This document shows positions 1 through 5,235 of a stretch of DNA of 5,235 nucleotides, piece after piece; position 1 is the stretch's first letter; every line of letters starts with the position of its first letter. The stretch lies in assembly GCA_029960905.1 (NCBI GenBank), contig JASBVU010000155.1, forward strand, positions 1 to 5,235. The letters are read 5' to 3'. The notes beneath the pieces are model-generated. The model was not told the origin of the DNA and made no database searches. It saw only the letters and a program-made list of their open reading frames with translations. The position numbers were made by a program, and so were the translations under genes. This DNA is from Thermoanaerobacterium sp. (GTDB lineage Bacteria > Bacillota > Thermoanaerobacteria > Thermoanaerobacterales > Thermoanaerobacteraceae).

Positions 1-740
1 TTGACATATTTTCGATGGCAATAGCAATTGTTATATATCCAATGCTTTCAAGGCACTTTGCATCCAACAACATAGATGAGTTTAAAAAAGGTATAAAGAT
101 GGCGGTTAAAGCAATACTTTACATAATGATTCCAGTTACAGTAGGTGCTATCATATTTAGGTATCCTATTATAAGGATTCTTTTTGAAAGAGGAGCATTC
201 AACGAAAGATCTACTTATCTTACATCAATTGCTTTCATGTTCTTAAGCTTAGGCATGACTGCCAATGGACTTAGAAACGTCCTAAGTAGAGGATTTTATT
301 CTTTGAAAGATACTAAGACTCCAATGTTAAATGGTGCAATTGCCGTTTTAGTAAATATAGGGCTTAATCTCATTATCGTAAGGTACCTTGCATTAGGAGG
401 GCTTGCATTGTCTACGTCGATTGCTGCCACTTTAACATCCCTTATGCTTATGTATTCTTTGAAAAAGAAGATAGGCTCTATCGGTGGATATGAAATAGCA
501 GCTTCGTTTATAAAAGCAATTACAGGTTCCGCTATAATGGGTGGATTTGCATATTTGACGTTTAATCTTATTATGAGACATTTTCCAGATGCAAAGGTTT
601 ATGAAGCTATATCATTAGGAATTGCGATTTTTGCAGGTTCAGTCGTTTATTTTGCAATTATAATGATAGCGGACAACTCAATGTTAGGTTATGTAAAAAA
701 AGGTGCAAAAATCTTAAAAGGAAAATTAGCTGGTGATTAA
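1..740 (+). CDS. murJ: MurJ lipid II flippase, C-terminal part (5' truncated by window edge)
   Basis: The reading frame is open from base 3 through the window edge to the TAA at 738-740, so the ATG at 15 is an internal Met and not the start. About 245 residues are present, against roughly 500-520 in a whole MurJ. MurJ is a MOP-superfamily membrane protein that moves lipid II from the cytoplasmic to the outer face of the membrane for peptidoglycan synthesis. Counting from the Met at base 15, family signatures are LFERGAF at residues 56-62 and RGFYSLKDTKTP at 92-103. About six or seven hydrophobic segments are visible, for example near residues 32-48, 68-85, 107-123, 127-146, 160-185 and 197-220. 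The C-terminus is a short Lys-rich tail. It ends 14 bases before the DUF362 gene, so the two are probably co-transcribed. The family call is firm; other MOP flippases for polysaccharide or teichoic acid precursors are less likely given the FYxLxDTxTP motif. Confidence 0.9.
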   Translation, partial: DIFSMAIAIVIYPMLSRHFASNNIDEFKKGIKMAVKAILYIMIPVTVGAIIFRYPIIRILFERGAFNERSTYLTSIAFMFLSLGMTANGLRNVLSRGFYSLKDTKTPMLNGAIAVLVNIGLNLIIVRYLALGGLALSTSIAATLTSLMLMYSLKKKIGSIGGYEIAASFIKAITGSAIMGGFAYLTFNLIMRHFPDAKVYEAISLGIAIFAGSVVYFAIIMIADNSMLGYVKKGAKILKGKLAGD

Positions 741-754
741 AGGAGTGGTTTTAT

Positions 755-1873
755 ATGAAATCAAAGGTATACTATTATAACATGAGATCTCTAAAGCCGT
801 CAGGCAGTATATCTTCAAAAGTGGCAAGGCTTTTTGACGTAGCAGGATTTAAAAGCATTTTCAAGAAAGATGATTTGGTTGCAATAAAACTGCATTTTGG
901 AGAAAGAGGAAACAATGCGTACATAAATCCCATATTTGTAAGGCAGGTTGTAGACAAGGTTAAAGCAAGTGGAGGCAAACCATTCTTAACTGATTCTAAT
1001 ACACTTTATAAGGGAAGCCGTTCAAATGCAGTTGACCATTTGATTACAGCCATAGAAAATGGCTTTGCTTATGCCGTCGTCAATGCACCTTTAATAATAG
1101 CAGATGGCTTATTGAGCAAAGATGCAGACGAGGTAGAGATAAACAAAAAGCACTTTAAGACGGTAAAAATATCGTCTAATATAGTTAATGCCAATTCCAT
1201 GATCGTACTTTCGCATTTTAAAGCACACGAAATGGCTGGATTTGGAGGTGCTATAAAAAATCTTGCGATGGGATGTGCTCCAAGGGCAGGCAAACAGCAG
1301 CAGCACTCCACAGTAAGCCCAAAGGTAGGGAAAAATTGTACTGCATGTCAAACTTGCATCAAAAATTGTCCAGAAGATGCCATATCATTGGTAGATGGCA
1401 AAGCTTACATAGATCCTGAAAAATGCATCGGATGCGGTGAGTGCATTACAATGTGCCAGTACGACGCCATAAATCCCCAGTGGGGAACAGATATGGATGA
1501 ATTTGTAGAGAGGATGACGGAATACGCCTATGGCGCATACATCAATAAAAAAGGCAAAATAGCCTTTATGAATTTCGTTATGAATGTGACGCCACTGTGC
1601 GACTGTACACCGTGGAGCGATGTGCCTATTGTGCAGGATATAGGCATACTTGCTTCATTTGATCCTGTTGCCATAGACAAGGCAAGCTTTGACCTTGTAA
1701 ACAATCAGGCAGGAAATCCCCATTCTGCATTAGGTGATGTAGGACGTGGCCTTGATGAAGGTGATGACAAATTTGCTGCTATTCATCCTGAGACGAGAGG
1801 CGACATACAATTTAAATACGGTGAAGAGCTTGGAATGGGTACAACAGATTATGAGCTTATAGAGTTAAAATAA
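755..1873 (+). CDS. DUF362 domain protein with two 4Fe-4S clusters (uncharacterised Fe-S centre protein)
   Basis: This is a complete 372-residue protein of the DUF362/COG2768-like family. Its ATG at 755 follows an AGGAG at 741-745 with a 9-base gap. The DUF362 part covers about residues 35-185 and includes KLHFGERGN and the LTDSNTLYKGSRSNAVDH stretch. A ferredoxin-like insert follows with two cluster motifs: Cys195, 198, 201, 205 (CxxCxxCxxxCP) and Cys224, 227, 230, 234, the second lacking the usual Pro after the last Cys. Three other cysteines stand out: Cys174 in MGCAPRAGK, and Cys282 and Cys284 in a CDC pair in the C-terminal part. No signal peptide or membrane span is seen, so it is probably cytoplasmic. 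The two clusters imply electron transfer or a redox-dependent reaction, but partner and substrate are unknown and no function should be assumed. It probably forms the end of the murJ transcript; a hairpin terminator overlaps its stop codon. Confidence 0.93.
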   Translation: MKSKVYYYNMRSLKPSGSISSKVARLFDVAGFKSIFKKDDLVAIKLHFGERGNNAYINPIFVRQVVDKVKASGGKPFLTDSNTLYKGSRSNAVDHLITAIENGFAYAVVNAPLIIADGLLSKDADEVEINKKHFKTVKISSNIVNANSMIVLSHFKAHEMAGFGGAIKNLAMGCAPRAGKQQQHSTVSPKVGKNCTACQTCIKNCPEDAISLVDGKAYIDPEKCIGCGECITMCQYDAINPQWGTDMDEFVERMTEYAYGAYINKKGKIAFMNFVMNVTPLCDCTPWSDVPIVQDIGILASFDPVAIDKASFDLVNNQAGNPHSALGDVGRGLDEGDDKFAAIHPETRGDIQFKYGEELGMGTTDYELIELK

Positions 1874-1899
1874 TGCAGAGAAATCTGCATTATTTTTTT
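1867..1899 (+). terminator. Rho-independent terminator after the DUF362 gene
   Basis: The stem TAATGCAGA (1871-1879) pairs perfectly with TCTGCATTA (1884-1892) around a GAAA tetraloop (1880-1883). A/T pairs extend it to 1867-1879 with 1884-1896. A run of seven T residues (1893-1899) follows. The TAA stop codon of the DUF362 gene (1871-1873) lies inside the 5' arm, so the untranslated tail is very short. Confidence 0.88.
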
Positions 1900-1905
1900 A
1901 AAAAA

Positions 1906-1923
1906 GTAAACAAATTTGTATAC
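1906..1923. promoter_or_regulatory. 18-bp palindromic operator-like site
   Basis: GTAAACAAATTTGTATAC is an inverted repeat with 8 of 9 pairs matching. The centre ACAAATTTGT is perfect and only the 1909/1920 pair is mismatched. It lies just upstream of the TATAAT at 1932-1937 and covers the place where the -35 box would be. It is too A/T-rich and has no loop, so it looks like a dimeric protein-binding site rather than an RNA hairpin. The GTnnAC-type arms recall operators of GntR-like regulators, but no regulator gene is present here and that assignment is speculative. Confidence 0.5.
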
Positions 1924-1937
1924 GATTATAGTATAAT
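1909..1937 (+). promoter_or_regulatory. Probable sigma-A promoter for the small membrane protein gene
   Basis: A perfect -10 hexamer TATAAT lies at 1932-1937. No good -35 is present at 16-18 bp spacing (AACAAA at 1909-1914 with 17 bp). That region is occupied by the palindrome at 1906-1923, and a T-tract/A-tract (1893-1905) precedes it. A start near 1944 would give a leader of about 25 bases before the ATG. The weak -35 together with the palindrome suggests a regulated promoter, possibly activator-dependent. Confidence 0.55.
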
Positions 1938-1967
1938 GTATGTATAAGGTTAAAAAGGGAGAGGTCA

Positions 1968-2114
1968 ATGATGGAAAAGTACATTATAATTATACCGGTT
2001 GCAGGGGTGCTAACGGTAGCATTGCTTTTTTTAATAATGCTTTCAATGATTAAGTTTTCTGACAAGTACATAAATAAAAAAGAAGAGAAAAATAAAAAAG
2101 ACAAGCTGAATTGA
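1968..2114 (+). CDS. Small single-span membrane protein, 48 residues, function unknown
   Basis: This short gene starts at one of two adjacent ATGs (1968 or 1971) and ends at TGA 2112-2114. The GGGAGAGGT at 1957-1965 is a good ribosome site; GAGG at 1961-1964 lies 6 bases from the second ATG, and GGAG at 1958-1961 lies 6 bases from the first, so the start is undecided between them. Residues about 5-28 form one hydrophobic span rich in Ile, Leu, Val and Ala. The last 16 or so residues form a Lys/Glu tail with a Lys-rich run (NKKEEKNKKDK). The positive-inside rule suggests a cytoplasmic C-terminus with the short N-terminus outside. I do not recognise a family. The layout resembles small subunits or regulators that sit on larger membrane complexes, but no partner is encoded in the window. 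It has its own -10 box and is bracketed by terminators on both sides, which supports a real stand-alone gene. Confidence 0.75.
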   Translation: MMEKYIIIIPVAGVLTVALLFLIMLSMIKFSDKYINKKEEKNKKDKLN

Positions 2115-2140
2115 GGACAGTGATGTCCTTTTTTTATACA
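2111..2140 (+). promoter_or_regulatory. Possible pgeF promoter lying over the upstream terminator
   Basis: TTGAGG (2111-2116; four of six match TTGACA) is separated by 18 bp from TATACA (2135-2140; five of six match TATAAT). Transcription would begin near 2147, just ahead of the GGAAAGG at 2150-2156. It would exclude the ATG at 2143 and favour the GTG at 2167 as start. Such A/T-rich matches occur by chance, so this is a weak call. Confidence 0.27.
2114..2135 (+). terminator. Rho-independent terminator after the small membrane protein gene
   Basis: AGGACA (2114-2119) pairs with TGTCCT (2124-2129) around a GTGA (GNRA-type) tetraloop (2120-2123), followed by a T run to 2135. The last base of the TGA stop codon is the first base of the stem. 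The stem is only 6 bp, so termination may be partial and some readthrough into pgeF is possible. Confidence 0.75.
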
Positions 2141-2149
2141 AAATGATCT

Positions 2150-2156
2150 GGAAAGG
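2150..2156 (+). promoter_or_regulatory. Ribosome binding site that decides the pgeF start
   Basis: GGAAAGG at 2150-2156 is 10 bases before the GTG at 2167. It abuts the ATG at 2158 (1 base) and lies downstream of the ATG at 2143, which has only T/A-rich terminator tail upstream. This makes the GTG the best-supported start. Confidence 0.55.
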
Positions 2157-2166
2157 TATGATTAAG

Positions 2167-2982
2167 GTGAATAAAGGATTTAAGAGAAATGAAATTGATG
2201 GTGTAGTCTTTTACACGATACCTGCATTTAAAAATACAGGAAAAGTAAAACATCTTTTCTCAACAAGAATAGGTGGAGCAAGCTCTGGACCTTACAGTTC
2301 ACTCAATTTAAGCCTTACAAGGTACGATGATAAAGAAGATGTGTATGAAAATTTTAGGCGTATATGCCATGTTACAAATATCAATTGCGACGATATGGTA
2401 TTTTCAAATCAGGTCCATTCAGACGGCATAAAGATTGTAAATGAAATCGACAAAGGTAAAAACTTCGGGAAAAGCGATATAAAGGATGCAGATGCTCTTA
2501 TGACAAATATAAGCGGCATACCCATTGTGACATTTCATGCTGACTGCACACCTCTTTATTTCTTAGATCCTGTGAGAAATGTCATAGCATTAGCACATGC
2601 TGGATGGAGAGGCACGGTGAAAGAGATTGGTCCCAAAACTGTTGAGACAATGGTAAATGCTTTCGGCTCTGACAAAAAAGACATACTTGCAGCTATAGGT
2701 CCAGCTATAGGCGTTTGCTGTTATGAAGTTGGTAAAGACGTGGTAAATGAGGTGTCAAAATTGAATGTCAATCTAGACGAGGTGTTATTAGACAAGGGAA
2801 ATGGGAAGTGGATGCTAAACCTTGAGATGACAAACTATTATGAACTCGTAAATTGTGGGATAAAAGATGAAAACATAACTTTGTCAGGCCTTTGCACATC
2901 TTGCAATGCCGATGAGTTTTACTCCTACAGAAGGGACAAGGGAAAGACCGGAAGCATGGCAGCATTTATGGAATTAATATGA
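2167..2982 (+). CDS. pgeF: PgeF/YlmD laccase-domain protein (purine nucleoside phosphorylase; peptidoglycan editing factor)
   Basis: From the GTG at 2167 the protein has 271 residues, close to the roughly 240-280 usual for the YfiH/YlmD (DUF152) family. In-frame ATGs at 2143 and 2158 would add 8 or 3 residues but are poorly placed relative to the GGAAAGG. The family metal/catalytic residues are visible: His84 in NQVHSD, Cys127 in DCTPLYFLDP and His144 in AHAGWRGT, with the usual 17-residue Cys-to-His spacing. The C-terminal signature CTSCNADEFYSYRRDKGKTG is also present. Proteins of this family, including human FAMIN, have purine nucleoside phosphorylase, adenosine deaminase and methylthioadenosine phosphorylase activities. 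E. coli YfiH is linked to preventing mis-incorporation of Ser in the peptidoglycan stem peptide. Old 'polyphenol oxidase' names reflect weak laccase activity. It is a soluble cytoplasmic protein. No terminator is seen between it and the chemoreceptor gene, so some co-transcription is possible. Confidence 0.93.
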   Translation: MNKGFKRNEIDGVVFYTIPAFKNTGKVKHLFSTRIGGASSGPYSSLNLSLTRYDDKEDVYENFRRICHVTNINCDDMVFSNQVHSDGIKIVNEIDKGKNFGKSDIKDADALMTNISGIPIVTFHADCTPLYFLDPVRNVIALAHAGWRGTVKEIGPKTVETMVNAFGSDKKDILAAIGPAIGVCCYEVGKDVVNEVSKLNVNLDEVLLDKGNGKWMLNLEMTNYYELVNCGIKDENITLSGLCTSCNADEFYSYRRDKGKTGSMAAFMELI

Positions 2983-3002
2983 GAAAAAATACAAAAAACG
3001 CT

Positions 3003-3029
3003 TAAGATTATTGTTAAAATAGCCGATAA
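3003..3029 (+). promoter_or_regulatory. Sigma-D (FliA/sigma-28 type) promoter of the chemoreceptor gene
   Basis: TAAG at 3003-3006, exactly 15 bases, then GCCGATAA at 3022-3029. The Bacillus sigma-D consensus is TAAA-N15-GCCGATAT, so the -35 matches 3 of 4 and the -10 matches 7 of 8 at ideal spacing. Transcription would start near 3036, giving a leader of about 34 bases. It lies in the 87-base gap between pgeF and the chemoreceptor gene, where a flagellar/chemotaxis promoter is expected. Confidence 0.85.
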
Positions 3030-3055
3030 ATACTCTATGAGCAAAATTAATACAT

Positions 3056-3063
3056 GAGGTGAT
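3056..3063 (+). promoter_or_regulatory. Ribosome binding site fixing the GTG start of the chemoreceptor
   Basis: GAGGTGAT at 3056-3063 is a full match to the core complement of the 16S rRNA tail. It ends 6 bases before the GTG at 3070. The next in-frame Met lies past the first membrane segment, so the GTG is the only sensible start. Confidence 0.8.
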
Positions 3064-3069
3064 AAGGCA

Positions 3070-5046
3070 GTGAAAAGCATAAGGATCAAGCTTTTTGCAT
3101 TGGTTACCCTGTTTATCGTTGTACCACTTCTCATTACAGGCTATTTTTCTGTAAATGAAGCACAGACAATTTTAAAAAGTAGGATAGACAAATCAAATCA
3201 AGCGGCACTTTCAGTACTTAACAATTACGTTGAGATGGTGAAACAAAACGCGGAGATTTCACTTAGCGATATTGCCAATTCCAGCGACCTTAAAAACTAC
3301 ATAAAAACTGGCGATTCAAGTAGCTTGCTGGATAAATTAAAGGGCATTGGAGATAACAATCCAATCATATTGAATGCGTATTTTACAGCTAAAGATGGAA
3401 AGACCATCATCTACCCTGTTCAAGACTTAAGTGGTGTAGATCTCACTAAAAGGCCTTGGTATCAGGCTGCTTTAGATGCAGGAGGTGCTATCGCTTCTAC
3501 TGAGCCTTACAAGGACATCCTGTCTGGCAAACCTGAGATAACAATGTCAAAAGCCATATTTGATGAAAATCAAAACTTGGCAGGTGTTGTAGGCATCGAC
3601 ATAGACCTATCAAAGCTTTCTGACACTATAAGTAGCATAAAGATAGGAAATTCAGGATACTTTTACTTGATGACAAGCGATGGCACTGTCATATCGCATC
3701 CAGATAAAACCGTGATGTTTACAAAGATTACAAAGTACAGTTTTGGCAAACAGCTTTTGTCACTTAATGACAAGACGATTGAATACACTTCAAATAACCA
3801 ATTGAAGTTTGCCAGCGTCAAAAAGTTAAGCGAATTTGGGTGGATCGGCGTCGTTTCGACAACTATTCAGGAGTTAAATGCTGACACAAACTCCATAAGG
3901 AATACAATGATAACAGTGATGATTATCTGTCTCATATTTGGCTTACTGCTGGCATTTGTATTTATTTCAACTTTGACAGGTGGCATAAGAAAAATATCAA
4001 AGACGATGGAGAAAGCATCAAAAGGCGAGCTTGTGCTTAGCACTGATATAAAATCAAAAGATGAAGTAGGACTACTTTCTAAAAGCTACAATGACATGAT
4101 TGAAGGAATACGGTCATTGGTCATAAAGATAAAAAATGTTGCTGAGTCTGTAAACAACATTTCAAATAACATTGCATCGTCATCAGAGCAAGTTTCGTCA
4201 ACAATGCAAGATGTGGCCAGGGCAATAGAGCAGATAGCTGAAGGCTCATCGAATCAGGCTGAAAGCGCTCAAAGCAGTGCTAAAGCAACACTGGAGCTTG
4301 GAAAGCTTATAGATACAGCCATGGACGATTCCAATAATATTTTGGACGAAGTAACGAACATAAACATGATTTCGGAAAGCAGTAATGAAATAATCGAAAG
4401 CCTTTTAGCTAAAACGCAGCAAAGCATTGAATCCAACAACAAAGTAAGAGAGTCTACCCTTTTCCTGAGGGATAAATCAAACCAGATAGGAAAGATAGTT
4501 GATACCATAAGGCAGATAGCGGATCAGACCAATTTGCTGTCTTTAAACGCAGCTATAGAAGCCGCAAGGGCTGGAGAGGCTGGAAAAGGCTTTGCTGTCG
4601 TTGCTGACGAAGTAAGGAAGTTGGCTGATGAGTCAAGCCTTGCCGCTAAAAGCATATCAGAGCTTATAGCTGAGATACAAAATGACGTTAATGAAACAGT
4701 TGCAACAGTGGAAAATGCCAATAATATCGTCATGGAGCAAAGCAATTCCGTCAATAACACGAAAGAAATATTCGAAGGCATAATACAAGCCTTGAAGTTT
4801 GTGACAGACATGATAAACAGCCTAAACGACTCCTTAAAAGAAATAGAAGCCAATAAAAACAAGATCGTGGATGCTGTGCAGGATATAGCTGCTGTATCGG
4901 AGGAAACTGCGGCGTCAACTGAGGAGATTTCGGCATCATCAGAAGAGCAGACGGCTATAATTGAGGAGCTTTCAAGTACGGCAAATGAGCTTAAAGGATA
5001 TGCAGAAGAACTCATGGAATCACTTAAGATGTTTAAAATAGAGTAA
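3070..5046 (+). CDS. Methyl-accepting chemotaxis protein, dCache-HAMP-MA, predicted amino-acid sensor
   Basis: Complete 658-residue transmembrane chemoreceptor starting at GTG. Membrane segment 1 is at about residues 8-28 and segment 2 at 280-302; between them lies an extracellular dCache_1 sensor domain (about 33-270). HAMP follows at about 303-355 with the [13 protein letters not shown] signature, then a cytoplasmic signalling coiled coil. The hairpin tip that contacts CheA and CheW is about 485-522 ([20 protein letters not shown] onward). About 155 residues follow the tip, or 22 heptads, which fits the 44H class typical of Firmicutes. Glu pairs at 611/612, 618/619, 625/626 and 632/633, spaced by exactly seven residues, are likely CheR/CheB methylation sites. 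No C-terminal NWETF-type tether is present. The sensor has Arg128, Trp130, Tyr131, Tyr147 and Asp177, resembling the amino-acid-binding motif of dCache_1 receptors such as PctA. A sigma-D type promoter at 3003-3029 ties it to the motility regulon. Family call is firm; ligand class is inferred. Confidence 0.95.
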   Translation: MKSIRIKLFALVTLFIVVPLLITGYFSVNEAQTILKSRIDKSNQAALSVLNNYVEMVKQNAEISLSDIANSSDLKNYIKTGDSSSLLDKLKGIGDNNPIILNAYFTAKDGKTIIYPVQDLSGVDLTKRPWYQAALDAGGAIASTEPYKDILSGKPEITMSKAIFDENQNLAGVVGIDIDLSKLSDTISSIKIGNSGYFYLMTSDGTVISHPDKTVMFTKITKYSFGKQLLSLNDKTIEYTSNNQLKFASVKKLSEFGWIGVVSTTIQELNADTNSIRNTMITVMIICLIFGLLLAFVFISTLTGGIRKISKTMEKASKGELVLSTDIKSKDEVGLLSKSYNDMIEGIRSLVIKIKNVAESVNNISNNIASSSEQVSSTMQDVARAIEQIAEGSSNQAESAQSSAKATLELGKLIDTAMDDSNNILDEVTNINMISESSNEIIESLLAKTQQSIESNNKVRESTLFLRDKSNQIGKIVDTIRQIADQTNLLSLNAAIEAARAGEAGKGFAVVADEVRKLADESSLAAKSISELIAEIQNDVNETVATVENANNIVMEQSNSVNNTKEIFEGIIQALKFVTDMINSLNDSLKEIEANKNKIVDAVQDIAAVSEETAASTEEISASSEEQTAIIEELSSTANELKGYAEELMESLKMFKIE

Positions 5047-5051
5047 AATAT

Positions 5052-5086
5052 AAAAAGAACAGGTGAGAAATCCCTGTTCTTTTTTT
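5052..5086. terminator. Bidirectional terminator between convergent genes
   Basis: AAAAAGAACAGG (5052-5063) pairs with CCTGTTCTTTTT (5073-5084) around a 9-base loop. A T run (5080-5086) follows on the + strand, and the A run at 5052-5056 gives a T run on the - strand. It lies 5 bases after the chemoreceptor stop, and the stop codon of the - strand gene (5085-5087) sits at its edge, so it can serve both genes. Confidence 0.88.
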
Positions 5087-5235
5087 ATAATATGCTTTCT
5101 AAAAATGCTTTGTTTTTAAGCACCATGGGATTATTTGGGTCATACTTTCTTGCCTCCTCATTATGCATATATGATTTTTCTATATCACCTAATCTATAGT
5201 AGCATATACACAACTGAATATGTGGAAGCCAAGTG
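5085..5235 (-). CDS. C-terminal 49 codons of a convergent gene with a TPR-like tail, possibly a glycosyltransferase
   Basis: Reading the - strand from base 5234, an open frame of 49 codons runs to TAA at 5087-5085; the start is outside the window. The translation contains LPHIQLCICYYRLGDIEKS, then a helical stretch and KYDPNNPMVL. This resembles a tetratricopeptide repeat: helix A with a cYyrLGD core, helix B ending in an Asp-Pro turn, and the next helix starting. Similar tails occur, as I recall, at the end of Firmicute family 2 glycosyltransferases that carry C-terminal TPRs, but the catalytic domain is not visible, so that identity is tentative. The stop codon falls in the shared terminator, which supports a real gene end. 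Confidence 0.65.
   Translation of the reverse strand, partial: TWLPHIQLCICYYRLGDIEKSYMHNEEARKYDPNNPMVLKNKAFLESIL

Noticed and set aside
1..6. TTGACA matching a -35 box at the very start
   Set aside because: It lies within the murJ reading frame and has no -10 hexamer at 16-18 bp; a chance match.
15..17. ATG at 15 as a real start of a 241-residue protein
   Set aside because: The frame stays open to the window edge, there is no ribosome site, and the product would be only the second half of a MurJ fold.
1069..1351. Two overlapping 80-codon frames on the - strand inside the DUF362 gene
   Set aside because: Both are antisense to conserved DUF362 sequence and show no family features or start signals.
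1898..2104. 68-codon open frame on the - strand opposite the small membrane protein
   Set aside because: It begins with TTG without a ribosome site and runs through the promoter and palindrome of the + strand gene; the + strand frame has the proper signals.
2983..3069. A terminator between pgeF and the chemoreceptor gene
   Set aside because: No stem with a T run is found; the gap holds only A-rich sequence, the sigma-D type promoter and the ribosome site.
3030..3069. A riboswitch in the chemoreceptor leader
   Set aside because: With a start near 3036 the leader is about 34 bases, too short for any known aptamer, and no structured motif is seen.
4524..5015. 163-codon open frame on the - strand inside the chemoreceptor gene
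   Set aside because: Fully antisense to the conserved signalling domain; its Ser/Ala-rich composition is the mirror of the receptor's coiled-coil codons, and no promoter or ribosome site supports it.
1..5235. Mobile elements, CRISPR arrays, tRNA or rRNA genes
   Set aside because: No transposase-like frame, long terminal repeats, regularly spaced repeats or cloverleaf sequences were seen on either strand.

Overview
The window reads as a piece of chromosome from a low-GC, Gram-positive, anaerobic, motile Firmicute. It is A/T-rich with many AGA/AGG and ATA codons, strong Shine-Dalgarno sites, short U-tailed terminators and a sigma-D type flagellar promoter. The overall look suggests a Thermoanaerobacterium/Thermoanaerobacter-like organism, but that genus-level placement is inference from protein and codon style, not from a search.

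Layout, left to right. (1) 1-740, + strand: the C-terminal half of a MurJ-type lipid II flippase, cut by the window edge. (2) 755-1873: a full DUF362 protein with two 4Fe-4S ferredoxin motifs, 14 bases after murJ and probably in the same transcript, which ends at a hairpin overlapping its stop codon. (3) 1906-2135: a compact self-contained unit of palindromic operator-like site, -10 box, 48-codon single-span membrane protein gene and its own terminator. (4) 2167-2982: pgeF (YlmD/YfiH, laccase-domain family), probably starting at a GTG, with a possible promoter laid over the preceding terminator. (5) 3003-5046: a sigma-D type promoter followed by a complete dCache-HAMP-MA methyl-accepting chemotaxis protein whose sensor domain carries most of the residues known for amino-acid recognition. 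(6) 5052-5086: a bidirectional terminator. (7) 5085-5235, - strand: the last 49 codons of a convergent gene with a TPR-like tail, possibly a glycosyltransferase.

MurJ (lipid II export) and PgeF (linked to peptidoglycan precursor fidelity, and an active purine nucleoside enzyme) share a loose cell-envelope theme, but separate terminators and promoters argue against one operon. The chemoreceptor is a separate motility-regulon unit. I see no mobile element, CRISPR array, tRNA or rRNA, and no clear new multi-gene system. The least explained parts are the small membrane-protein cassette at 1906-2135 and the function of the DUF362 iron-sulfur protein.
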